This document shows, piece after piece, positions 1 to 7,693 of a stretch of 11,139 nucleotides of DNA. Source of the stretch: Clostridia bacterium (lineage in GTDB: Bacteria; Bacillota; Clostridia; DUPQ01); the NCBI GenBank assembly GCA_028690885.1, contig JAQVAJ010000020.1:1-11139 (forward strand). The letters run 5' to 3'. The position numbers were made by a program, and so were the translations under genes. How positions within the stretch are numbered: position 1 is the first letter of the stretch; the number at the start of each line of letters is the position of its first letter. Below the pieces are notes generated by a model. The model saw nothing but the letters and a program-made list of their open reading frames with translations, was not told where the DNA came from and did not search any database.

Positions 1-2307
1 CTTCCTGTTGCCAAGAAAATAAATACTACCCCAAAGAGTACAGTAAGCTGTAAATTCTGGGGACTCGGTTCTGACGGAACAGTAGGCGCTAATAAGAATG
101 CAATCAAGATAATAGGTGACCATACTGATATGTATGCTCAGGCATATTTTGCATACGACTCCAAAAAATCCGGTGGTATTACAGTTTCACACTTAAGATT
201 TGGAAAGAGTCCAATCAAATCAACATATCTTGTATCAGATGCAGATTTCGTAGCATGTCATAATCAAAGTTATGTAGATAAGTATGATATAGTATCAGAC
301 GTAAAAAAAGGTGGAACTTTCCTTCTCAATACAGGATGGACAGTCGAGGAAATGGAAGAACGCCTCCCTGGCCATATGAAGAGATATATTGCAAATAATG
401 ATGTTAAGTTCTACACAATAGATGCTGTTAAGATAGCTCAGGAACTAGGTCTTGGCGGAAGAACTAATATGATACTTATGTCTGCATTCTTTAAGATTTC
501 CAATATTATACCTATTGATGATGCAGTTAAGTATATGAAAGACGCTGTTCTTAAATCATATGGCAAAAAAGGTGAAAAAGTTGTTAACATGAACAATGCC
601 GCTGTTGATAAGGGAATAGAAAACATAGTTGAAGTAAAAGTTCCAGCCACATGGAAAGAAGCAGTAGACCTTCCAAAAGAAGATAAAAAATACCCTGAAT
701 TCATAACTAATGTTGTAGAGGTCATGAATGCTCAGCAAGGTGATTCACTGCCTGTATCGACATTTGTTGGAATTGAAGATGGAACATGGCAGCAAGGGAC
801 AGCAAGATACGAGAAAAGAGGTATTGCAGTTGAGGTTCCTGAATGGAACATAGATAACTGTATACAGTGTAATCAGTGCTCATATGTATGTCCTCATGCA
901 GCTATAAGACCGTTCTTGGTTAATGAAGAAGAGCAGAAGAACGCTCCAGAAGGTTTTGAAACTAAAAAAGCTGTTGGAAAAGGATTGGATGGAATTACAT
1001 TCAGAATTCAAGTATCTCCATATGACTGTGCAGGTTGTGGAAACTGTGCACAAGTTTGTCCTTCAAAGGAAAAAGCACTTGTTATGAAGCCTATTGATAC
1101 TCAGATGAATCAGGCAGTTAACTGGGAATATGCAACGAAACTTTCTGTAAAAGAAACACCTTTCAATAAATACAGCGTAAAAGGTAGCCAATTCAATATG
1201 CCTTATCTTGAATTCTCAGGAGCATGCCCAGGTTGTGGAGAAACTCCTTATATGAAGCTTATTACTCAGTTATTCGGTGACAGAATGATGGTGGCAAATG
1301 CTACAGGATGCAGCTCTATCTGGGGAGGTTCAGCACCAGCTACACCTTACTGTATGGATTGCAATGGAAATGGACCTGCATGGGCTAACTCATTGTTTGA
1401 AGATAATGCTGAATTCGGATTCGGTATGTATATAGCTACAAGGCATATGCGTGAAAGAATAGAAGAATTATTAAAGCAGCTTTTGGAGTCTGATGCATGT
1501 GATTGTGTTAAAGAAGCAGCTCAGAATTGGTTAGATAACAAAAATAATGGTGAGACTACCAGAGAAGCAAGCGAACAGTTATTAGAAAAGCTCGGATGCT
1601 GTGAAAAAAATGATATAGTCAATGAATTACTTGACAAGAAAAACTACTTCGTAAAAACATCACAGTGGATCTCAGGTGGAGACGGATGGGCTTATGATAT
1701 AGGTTATGGCGGATTAGACCATGTTCTTGCTTCAGGTGAGGATGTAAACGTAATTGTTTACGACACGGAAGTTTACTCAAATACAGGCGGACAGGCAAGT
1801 AAATCTACACCTACAGCAGCAGTAGCAAAATTTGCAGCAGCAGGCAAAAAGGTAAAGAAAAAAGACCTTGGTATGATGGCAATGTCATATGGGTATGTGT
1901 ATGTTGCACAAGTAGCTATGGGAGCAGATCAGAACCAGTTTATAAAGGCTGTTAAAGAAGCTGAAGCATATGATGGGCCTTCCCTCATAATCGCATACGC
2001 GCCATGTATAAATCATGGTATTAGAACAGGAATGGGAACCACACAGCTTCAGGAGAAGAAAGCTGTCGAAGCTGGTTACTGGCATCTTTACAGATACAAT
2101 CCAATGCTAGCAGAAGAAGGAAAGAACCCATTTGTATTAGATTCTAAAGAGCCAACCGGCAGTTTCAAGGATTTCTTAGCAAGTGAAACAAGATATACAT
2201 CACTTAAGGTAACCTTCCCTGAATTAGCCGACGATTTATTTGAAAAGACAGAAAAAGATGCAAAACTCAGGTATCAGACATATAAGAAGCTGTCAGAGCA
2301 GGAGTAA
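1..2307 (+). CDS. nifJ: Pyruvate:ferredoxin (flavodoxin) oxidoreductase, 3' part (5' end outside window)
   Basis: This enzyme oxidatively decarboxylates pyruvate to acetyl-CoA and CO2 with thiamine pyrophosphate (TPP), passing electrons to ferredoxin or flavodoxin in the cytoplasm of anaerobes. The frame is open from base 1, and the first residues already match the family (FWGLGSDGTVGANKN), so the first ATG at 130 is internal. About 768 residues are present of a family length near 1,170-1,200; roughly the first 400 are missing. Counting from base 1, two ferredoxin-type 4Fe-4S motifs are seen: C287/C290/C293/C297 and C343/C346/C349/C353. Cysteines C409, C412, C437 and C669 fit the proximal cluster ligands. 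The TPP site shows GGDGWA (559-564) and NTGGQ (594-598). No frameshift is visible. The gene ends at a strong terminator, so it is probably the last or only gene of its transcript. The specificity for pyruvate over other 2-oxoacids is inferred from overall family match. Confidence 0.97.
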   Translation, partial: LPVAKKINTTPKSTVSCKFWGLGSDGTVGANKNAIKIIGDHTDMYAQAYFAYDSKKSGGITVSHLRFGKSPIKSTYLVSDADFVACHNQSYVDKYDIVSDVKKGGTFLLNTGWTVEEMEERLPGHMKRYIANNDVKFYTIDAVKIAQELGLGGRTNMILMSAFFKISNIIPIDDAVKYMKDAVLKSYGKKGEKVVNMNNAAVDKGIENIVEVKVPATWKEAVDLPKEDKKYPEFITNVVEVMNAQQGDSLPVSTFVGIEDGTWQQGTARYEKRGIAVEVPEWNIDNCIQCNQCSYVCPHAAIRPFLVNEEEQKNAPEGFETKKAVGKGLDGITFRIQVSPYDCAGCGNCAQVCPSKEKALVMKPIDTQMNQAVNWEYATKLSVKETPFNKYSVKGSQFNMPYLEFSGACPGCGETPYMKLITQLFGDRMMVANATGCSSIWGGSAPATPYCMDCNGNGPAWANSLFEDNAEFGFGMYIATRHMRERIEELLKQLLESDACDCVKEAAQNWLDNKNNGETTREASEQLLEKLGCCEKNDIVNELLDKKNYFVKTSQWISGGDGWAYDIGYGGLDHVLASGEDVNVIVYDTEVYSNTGGQASKSTPTAAVAKFAAAGKKVKKKDLGMMAMSYGYVYVAQVAMGADQNQFIKAVKEAEAYDGPSLIIAYAPCINHGIRTGMGTTQLQEKKAVEAGYWHLYRYNPMLAEEGKNPFVLDSKEPTGSFKDFLASETRYTSLKVTFPELADDLFEKTEKDAKLRYQTYKKLSEQE

Positions 2308-2346
2308 TTGCAAGGATTGTAAAAAGTTAGTTAAATTTTATATCTT

Positions 2347-2379
2347 AAGGAGCCATGTATAATACATGGCTTCTTTTTT
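2347..2379 (+). terminator. Rho-independent terminator of nifJ
   Basis: A 13-bp stem (2347-2359 with 2363-2375, one G-T wobble at 2350/2372) closes a 3-nt loop and contains the core AGCCATGT/ACATGGCT. It ends in a T-run (2374-2379), starting 39 nt after the nifJ stop. This is a textbook intrinsic terminator and separates nifJ from the downstream cluster. Confidence 0.93.
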
Positions 2380-2380
2380 A

Positions 2381-2389
2381 TGATATAAT
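2381..2389 (+). promoter_or_regulatory. Extended -10 promoter for the Nudix/glycosidase cluster
   Basis: TG-A-TATAAT (TG at 2381-2382, perfect -10 hexamer at 2384-2389) is a consensus extended -10 element. The matching -35 position with a 17-bp spacer (2361-2366, AATACA) fits poorly and lies inside the terminator hairpin, which is tolerable for an extended -10 promoter. The start point would be near 2396, giving a leader of about 38 nt before the ATG at 2434. Confidence 0.6.
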
Positions 2390-2433
2390 ACCGATATTGA
2401 GCATTCTGAGTAATTGTAGCTAGGCGGGGGAAC

Positions 2434-2955
2434 ATGTTGAATCTAAAAATTACTGACTCAGATATCCTAAACGAAGGTGAACCGCAATATGTATCACGAA
2501 TTTCTAAATATGGTTCAAGGGGAGTTTTGTTTAATAATAAAGGGCAGATAGCTCTGATGTATGTATCAGATTCAGATATATACAAACTTCCAGGCGGTGG
2601 AATCGAGGAAGACGAGACAGAAGAACAGGCATTTATACGAGAAATAAAGGAAGAGACAGGATACCACTGTCATATTTTATCTTATCTTGGAATTGTTGAA
2701 GAACATAAAGCTAAGAAAGATTTTCTTCATATTTCACATTGTTACTATGCAGAGACTATTGGAAAAAAAGGTTCTCTCAAGTTAACAAAAGAAGAAAAGA
2801 AGAGAGGGTATAAGCCACATTGGTTTGATTTAAATTTAGCTATTGAGATTTTGAAAGAATGTTTTAAAAAGAGCATCGGGTACAGGACTTTATTTGTCTT
2901 AAAAAGAGATCTTGCAATATTATATTATGTAAAAGGACTAACAAAAAATGAATAA
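2434..2955 (+). CDS. Nudix hydrolase family protein
   Basis: A 173-residue predicted cytoplasmic hydrolase that cleaves a nucleoside diphosphate linked to another moiety; the substrate cannot be read from the sequence. The full Nudix box (GX5EX7REUXEEXGU) spans residues 55-77, with G55, E61, R69, E70, E73, E74 and G76 in place; these glutamates bind the catalytic metal in the family. Residues before the box (about 27-50) form the usual beta-strand lead-in, and the C-terminal third is a helix-rich tail typical of small bacterial Nudix proteins. The ATG at 2434 is preceded by a strong ribosome site (GGCGGGGG, 2423-2430). It is the first gene of a rightward cluster and its end overlaps the glycosidase gene by 8 nt, suggesting translational coupling. 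A role with nucleotide-sugars would fit the neighbours but is only inference; generic nucleotide housecleaning is equally possible. Confidence 0.93.
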   Translation: MLNLKITDSDILNEGEPQYVSRISKYGSRGVLFNNKGQIALMYVSDSDIYKLPGGGIEEDETEEQAFIREIKEETGYHCHILSYLGIVEEHKAKKDFLHISHCYYAETIGKKGSLKLTKEEKKRGYKPHWFDLNLAIEILKECFKKSIGYRTLFVLKRDLAILYYVKGLTKNE

Positions 2956-5221
2956 TATAACCTTAAATGGAAAATGGAATCTTTACTTTACAGAAGAGAA
3001 AGATGCTCACATAGATAAACCTTCACAACTGGAAAATAGCAATTACAGATGCATAGAAGCGGAAGTTCCGGGTAATGTGGAAGCTGATCTTGTAAGGACA
3101 AGTATTGAAAAAGACCCATATGTCAACCAGAATTCCTTTGATTATATGAAATACGAGTATTATCAGTGGTGGTATACAAGAACAATTGATATACCGAACA
3201 ATTTAAATGGTGACAAATATATTCTTCTTTTTAACGGGATAGATACAATTGCTGATATATATCTTGATGACATATTGATTGGTCATACAGAAAATATGCT
3301 GGTTGAACATGAATTTGATGTTACTAACCTTATAACTCCCAGCAATACATATACCCTTTCAGTCCGGATATATTCTGTTATGAACTACATAAGACGCAAA
3401 GAATATTCTGTATGGATGAGAGGATGTCGCCACTGCTCGGAACTTCCATATATACGTAAAGCTCCACATATGATGGGGTGGGATATACTTCCAAGGCTGG
3501 TATCAGCAGGAATATGGAAAGATGTAAAAATAATAGCAGTAAAGAATACCAGGATAACGCAGGCATATTATGCAACACCTGTTTTCAGCATGGATAAGAT
3601 AAGAATGCGTTTTGCCTACAGATTTACGACTGACCATGACGATCTTTCGGGATTTATGATAAGAGTCAAAGGGATATGTGAAGATTCTGAATTTGAATAT
3701 ACAATTCCATCATGGTTTGTAAGCGGGAATGATGGATTTTTGATAGATAAACCGAAATTATGGTGGCCAAGGGGGTATGGAGAACAGAATCTTTACACCG
3801 TTACAATGGAGTTGCTTTATAATAACAATGTAGTTGATACAAGAACGGATATAATCGGATTAAGAACATTCAGATTAGAAAGAAGATTTGAAAAAGGTAA
3901 TCAGGAATTTAAGATTTTTGTTAATGAAACTCCTACCTTCATAAATGGAACCAATCACATAGCTTTGGATATATTGCACAGCAAAGACCATTTAAGACAA
4001 AGAAAAGAAATAGAGCTTGCCGCTGAATGTAACTGCAATATGATAAGATGCTGGGGAGGGAATGTTTATCCTGAAACTGATTTCTATAATCTTTGTGACC
4101 AGTACGGAATACTGGTATGGCAGGACTTTACTTTCGGTAATTCAAACTACCCTCAGACAGAAGAATTCTTTAATACAGTATATGAAGAAGCAGAAAAAGT
4201 TATAAAGAAGTTTAGAAATCATGCTAGCCTGGTATTATGGTGCGGGGATAATGAAATAGACACAACATTAGATGGATACTGGTACCCAGATTACAAGAGC
4301 AAGCACAACAGGATATCTTCAGAAGTACTGGAAAAAGCCGTACAGCAGCATGACCCATTTAGAATATACTTAAAATCATCTCCTGAAATACCTGATGGAT
4401 TTGATTCATATAATGTGCCTGAACAGCACATATGGGGACCAAGAGCATATTTTAAGGATGACTTTTACAAGCATGTTTCAGCAAAATTCATAGCAGAAGC
4501 AGGCTATCATGGATGTCCGGGCCTTGAAAGTTTAAAAAAATACATACCGAAAGAAGACTTATGGCCAATTGAAGGAAATAAGACTTGGGCACATCACAGC
4601 ACTGAAGATTATCTGATTGAGGATATTATTGGAAGAAGAAATACATTAATGGCAAATCAGGTAAGAGTCCTGGTAGGGAAGCTTCCAGATACTCTTGAAA
4701 CATTTATAACTGTGTCTCAGGTTTCACAAGCTGAAGCATTTAAGTTTTTTATTGAAAGAACAAGAATAAAAAAATGGGACATGACAGGAATCTTATGGTG
4801 GAACCTTCTTGATGGTTGGCCGGGGATATCAGACGCAGTTGTGGATTACTATTTTGATAAGAAGCTTGCATTTGATGTCATAAGGAGAGTACAGGAGCCT
4901 GTGTGTGTAATGCTTGATGAGATAAAAGGATGGGAAAGAGCAGTGTATCTTGCAAATGACACAAACTCTGATAAATCGGTTAATTACAAAGTGTATGAAT
5001 ATCAAGATAATTTGGTAGTTGTTGAAGGAGATACATTTATTGAAAGAGGGAAAAACAAGAAGATAAACGAGTTTTTTGAAATTCCCGGAACAAAAAAACT
5101 ATATATCATAGAATGGACAGTAGATAACAAAATATACAAAAACCATTACATGGCAGGGTATCCCAGTTTTGACACTGATACTATATTAAAATGGTATAAG
5201 GTTATAAAAGAACTGGATTAA
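2948..5221 (+). CDS. Glycoside hydrolase family 2, beta-mannosidase-like
   Basis: A predicted retaining exo-glycosidase of 757 residues, somewhat shorter than the 800-900 common for bacterial beta-mannosidases. The N-terminal jelly-roll domain (about 1-200) carries LNGKWNLYF, VPGNVEADL (39-47) and GWDILPRLVSAGIW (177-190), the last matching the GWDWGPRxxxAGIW signature of the mannosidase subgroup. LWWPRGYGEQ (271-280) marks the immunoglobulin-like domain. The TIM barrel follows, with the acid/base Glu in WCGDNE (E436) and the likely nucleophile in AEAGYHG (E517). LWWNLLDGWPG (616-626) is also typical. There is no signal peptide or membrane segment, so it should act in the cytoplasm on imported oligosaccharides. 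The start overlaps the Nudix stop (ATGAATAA); AAAGGA at 2932-2937 is a suitable ribosome site. Exo-beta-glucosaminidase and other GH2 specificities share these motifs, so mannose as substrate is probable, not proven. Confidence 0.92.
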   Translation: MNNITLNGKWNLYFTEEKDAHIDKPSQLENSNYRCIEAEVPGNVEADLVRTSIEKDPYVNQNSFDYMKYEYYQWWYTRTIDIPNNLNGDKYILLFNGIDTIADIYLDDILIGHTENMLVEHEFDVTNLITPSNTYTLSVRIYSVMNYIRRKEYSVWMRGCRHCSELPYIRKAPHMMGWDILPRLVSAGIWKDVKIIAVKNTRITQAYYATPVFSMDKIRMRFAYRFTTDHDDLSGFMIRVKGICEDSEFEYTIPSWFVSGNDGFLIDKPKLWWPRGYGEQNLYTVTMELLYNNNVVDTRTDIIGLRTFRLERRFEKGNQEFKIFVNETPTFINGTNHIALDILHSKDHLRQRKEIELAAECNCNMIRCWGGNVYPETDFYNLCDQYGILVWQDFTFGNSNYPQTEEFFNTVYEEAEKVIKKFRNHASLVLWCGDNEIDTTLDGYWYPDYKSKHNRISSEVLEKAVQQHDPFRIYLKSSPEIPDGFDSYNVPEQHIWGPRAYFKDDFYKHVSAKFIAEAGYHGCPGLESLKKYIPKEDLWPIEGNKTWAHHSTEDYLIEDIIGRRNTLMANQVRVLVGKLPDTLETFITVSQVSQAEAFKFFIERTRIKKWDMTGILWWNLLDGWPGISDAVVDYYFDKKLAFDVIRRVQEPVCVMLDEIKGWERAVYLANDTNSDKSVNYKVYEYQDNLVVVEGDTFIERGKNKKINEFFEIPGTKKLYIIEWTVDNKIYKNHYMAGYPSFDTDTILKWYKVIKELD

Positions 5222-5284
5222 TGTTGTTTGGTTTCATAATTCAATGTAAGATATTTATTAATTATAGCATTGTTGAGGTGTTTT

Positions 5285-6445
5285 ATGGATAACATGGAAA
5301 AGAAAATCAGAGTTGGGTTGTTAGGTATAGGCGGAAGAGCAAGACACTTTGCAGACCTTGTAAGACAGTATCCGAAAACAGAACTGGCTGCAGTATGTGA
5401 TATAAGTGAAGAAGCTATGGCACGGTCTGTCGAAGAAAAAAACCTTCATGATATACCACAGTATACAGATTATATGACGATGCTTAATGAAGAGAGCCTT
5501 GATGTTGTATTTGTATGCACACCAATCGAATATCATTGTGAACACACTATTATGGCATTGGAAAAAGGAGTGCATGTAGTAGGAGAAGTTCCAGTAGCTT
5601 TTAATATTGAACAAGCTAAACAGATGGTTCAGGCAGTTAGAAAATCAAAAGCCAAATACTTCTTCGGGGAGAATATGTGTTTTGCAAAGCATGTCCTTAT
5701 TGTCAGGCAAATGGTACTGGCAGGTCTCTTAGGTGAGCTGCATTATGCTGAAGGAGAATATCTGCACGATCTCAAGAAACTTGCAGAATTTACACCATGG
5801 AGATTCGATACTCTTTTTGGAACCAATGGTGTGACATATGGAACTCACAGTTTGGGGCCGATATTAAGCTGGTTTGACTGGGACAGGGTCAAGAAGGTAA
5901 TGTGCTCTGGAAGTGGAAGCAGGTTCAGATATGCAGATGGCAGACCTTTTGGAATGGAAAGCACCACTGTAATGCTTTGTAAGACTGAAAAAGACAGACT
6001 TATTAAAATAAAGAATGATCTTTCCAGTCCAAGACCTTCAATCAATCAGTATGTATTATCAGGAACTAAGGGAGCATTCGAATCAAGAAGGGGAATTCCT
6101 GATTCCAAAGATTATATCTGGATACAAGATATAGTTGGTTCTTCTGAACAAAGACCAAGAAGTTTTCATGATAATTCGGACACATGGCTTCCCTTAAGCA
6201 TATTTGAATCCAGATATTTTCCTCAGATTTACAAGGAATGGGTATGGTATGCAAAGACTTATGGAGGTCATGAAGGAGCAGACGCATTTATGTTTATAAG
6301 TGTTGTAGATTCCATAATTAACAATAAAGAACCATATATTGATATACACAGGGGACTGGATATATCCCTGCCTGGTATGATGAGTACAATATCCATTCAG
6401 AATAACAGTGAATGGGTAGATGTACCTGATTCCAGATTGTGGTAA
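5285..6445 (+). CDS. Gfo/Idh/MocA-family NAD(P)-binding protein, GH109-like
   Basis: A 386-residue cytoplasmic protein with an N-terminal Rossmann domain (GLLGIGGRARH, 11-21; acidic D39 in the second strand, favouring NAD) and a Gfo/Idh/MocA C-terminal domain. The usual EKP triplet is EVP here (101-103), so the common lysine is absent. Several stretches recall GH109 enzymes, which hydrolyse alpha-N-acetylgalactosaminides by a bound-NAD redox mechanism: ENMCF (129-133), AEGEYLHDL (155-163), THSLGP (187-192), GGHEGAD (327-333) and the final VDVPD (378-382). Either a glycosidase of that type or a sugar oxidoreductase is possible. The ATG at 5285 is preferred because GAGGTG (5275-5280) sits just upstream; an in-frame TTG at 5270 would put that site inside the gene. 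The 63-bp gap after the GH2 gene has no terminator, so co-transcription is likely. The gap also has a weak promoter-like pair (TTGTTT 5224, TAAGAT 5247). Confidence 0.88.
   Translation: MDNMEKKIRVGLLGIGGRARHFADLVRQYPKTELAAVCDISEEAMARSVEEKNLHDIPQYTDYMTMLNEESLDVVFVCTPIEYHCEHTIMALEKGVHVVGEVPVAFNIEQAKQMVQAVRKSKAKYFFGENMCFAKHVLIVRQMVLAGLLGELHYAEGEYLHDLKKLAEFTPWRFDTLFGTNGVTYGTHSLGPILSWFDWDRVKKVMCSGSGSRFRYADGRPFGMESTTVMLCKTEKDRLIKIKNDLSSPRPSINQYVLSGTKGAFESRRGIPDSKDYIWIQDIVGSSEQRPRSFHDNSDTWLPLSIFESRYFPQIYKEWVWYAKTYGGHEGADAFMFISVVDSIINNKEPYIDIHRGLDISLPGMMSTISIQNNSEWVDVPDSRLW
6393..6415. repeat. Inverted repeat inside the 3' end of the GH109-like gene
   Basis: CCATTCA (6393-6399) and TGAATGG (6409-6415) are perfect 7-bp arms with a 9-nt loop. 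The repeat sits 31 bp beyond the stop codon of the leftward gene. No T-run follows on either strand, so it is not a standard terminator, though it could cause pausing where the two transcripts collide. Confidence 0.35.
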
Positions 6446-7654
6446 TTAAATATCCACATGTATCTTACGAGTCAGAATAGCTTTTCTTTTAATGCCAAAT
6501 TCATCTGGTACAAAGAAATCTGAATATACGACCATTGCTGTATTTTCATTTAATGCAATCATGTCAGAATATGAGCATGTGCCTCTTCTAGATGTCTGGT
6601 TGTATATACTTATAGGGGTGTTTCTTTCACATGTTCGGTCATTTGAGGTAATTAATTCAACTGGAGCATCCCACGAAAGACCTGTCGGGTCAGCTGTTGC
6701 TCTGATATAAAAACCTGGTCTTCCGTATGAAGCTAATGTTACATTGCAAGGTAGTACACATAAGCATGGCCATACACCTTTATCGTCAAACACTACTGGT
6801 TTTGACCAGGTTCTTCCTTTATCTGTTGACCTTGCAAGAAAACTTGGGGTGTCTGAGCCTGTTCTCATTAGAGTAATGCATGAACCGTCAGGTAAAAATG
6901 CTATATCAGATTCTGCAAATCCTTCAGTAACAAAAGAATTCTTGAAAATTCTTGTATCTGGAATATATGGAATCCAGCTTGCCTGGTAAAGGTAATTGTA
7001 ATCTTGTGAAAAAGTATAATAATGCGTATTGTAATATGGAGAAAAGCCTAAATTGTCAGGATTTCTTGAACGTCTGTATGTGGTCTGCCAGACAGTATTC
7101 TCATGGTCGATACGAATTCTTCCAAAAGGAAAAGGAGGAACTAATGCATCGTATGAACTTGTAATACATAATCCTTTTTTATCATAATCGAAATATTTGT
7201 ATTCAGGAACATCTTGACCTTCACTTAATACAAGATAACGCCATCTCTTATCCAGCATTTCATCAGAAACTCCTTCAGCGGGATATAATTTTATTGTATC
7301 GTGTTGAAAAGGCATCGGTTCAGGAAGTTTTGATGTATCTACTTTAACAGGAGTCCTTGTTTCCATGGTGTATCTGTCTTTGTTTGGAAGTTTAATACCA
7401 AAGCGAGTTTTAGTATTATGAACATCCTTTGAATCAACTTCTTCCCATGTTTTTCCTTTATCTTTTGAAATATATAGACATGGTTCTGTTCCATATGCTT
7501 CAATAAGATCCTTTGCTCCATGAAATGTAACGCCGATATTACCGGTGTCATCAGTATTGATTGCTGGAAACTGGTGTGTTCCCCAGCTAGCTTCTTCTAC
7601 TGTAGGTCCTAATGAAACGATTACAGGCTCATCTAGTGTTAATTTAACTTTCAT
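6446..7654 (-). CDS. Sialidase-fold BNR/Asp-box propeller protein
   Basis: A 402-residue protein with two clear Asp-boxes, SKDKGKTW (63-70) and STDKGRTW (276-283), the turn motif of six-bladed sialidase/BNR propellers. Aligned by eye to exo-sialidases, candidates for active-site residues are E248 (AESDIAFLPDG), R264 (LMRTG), R312 (YGRPG) and Y362 (CSYSDM). The N-terminal RIP motif that supplies the first arginine appears as HQFP (27-30), with Gln in place of Arg. Sialic acid may therefore not be the substrate, and a different glycan or a binding role is possible. No signal peptide or membrane segment is seen. The start was set at the third in-frame Met (7654) because AAAGGA lies 6 nt before it; upstream ATGs at 7672 and 7669 would place that site inside the gene. 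It is transcribed alone from a strong promoter and converges on the GH109-like gene with no intergenic base. Confidence 0.85.
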   Translation of the reverse strand: MKVKLTLDEPVIVSLGPTVEEASWGTHQFPAINTDDTGNIGVTFHGAKDLIEAYGTEPCLYISKDKGKTWEEVDSKDVHNTKTRFGIKLPNKDRYTMETRTPVKVDTSKLPEPMPFQHDTIKLYPAEGVSDEMLDKRWRYLVLSEGQDVPEYKYFDYDKKGLCITSSYDALVPPFPFGRIRIDHENTVWQTTYRRSRNPDNLGFSPYYNTHYYTFSQDYNYLYQASWIPYIPDTRIFKNSFVTEGFAESDIAFLPDGSCITLMRTGSDTPSFLARSTDKGRTWSKPVVFDDKGVWPCLCVLPCNVTLASYGRPGFYIRATADPTGLSWDAPVELITSNDRTCERNTPISIYNQTSRRGTCSYSDMIALNENTAMVVYSDFFVPDEFGIKRKAILTRKIHVDI

Positions 7655-7678
7655 TTTGATTCCTTTCATCATTTACTT

Positions 7679-7692
7679 ATTTAATATTAAAT
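7679..7692. repeat. 14-bp perfect palindrome at the predicted start point
   Basis: ATTTAATATTAAAT is its own reverse complement and covers the predicted transcription start (about 7687) of the sialidase-fold gene. Its position fits an operator, but it consists only of A and T, so the evidence is positional and weak. Confidence 0.35.
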
Positions 7693-7693
7693 T

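Noticed and set aside
438..738. Two minus-strand open frames opposite nifJ
   Set aside because: They lie fully antisense to conserved enzyme sequence, have no ribosome site or promoter, and resemble no protein family.
5270..5284. TTG start at 5270 for the GH109-like gene
   Set aside because: It would place the GAGGTG ribosome site inside the gene; the ATG at 5285 is correctly spaced from that site and begins the Rossmann lead-in.
6349..6370. CAGGG/CCCTG inverted repeat near the end of the GH109-like gene
   Set aside because: Only 5-bp arms with a 12-nt loop inside coding sequence and no T-run; likely chance.
5285..6445. Identity as a sialic-acid oxidoreductase of the NanOx/YjhC type, suggested by the adjacent sialidase-fold gene
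   Set aside because: Those proteins keep the EKP motif, whereas this one has EVP and GH109-like motifs; the neighbour also appears to lack the sialic-acid arginine.
6438..6458. TGTGG/CCACA hairpin spanning the two convergent stop codons as a bidirectional terminator
   Set aside because: The 5-bp stem has an 11-nt AT loop and no following T-run on either strand; too weak to call.
6952..7164. Plus-strand open frame within the sialidase-fold gene
   Set aside because: It runs antisense to propeller coding sequence and does not resemble a known protein.
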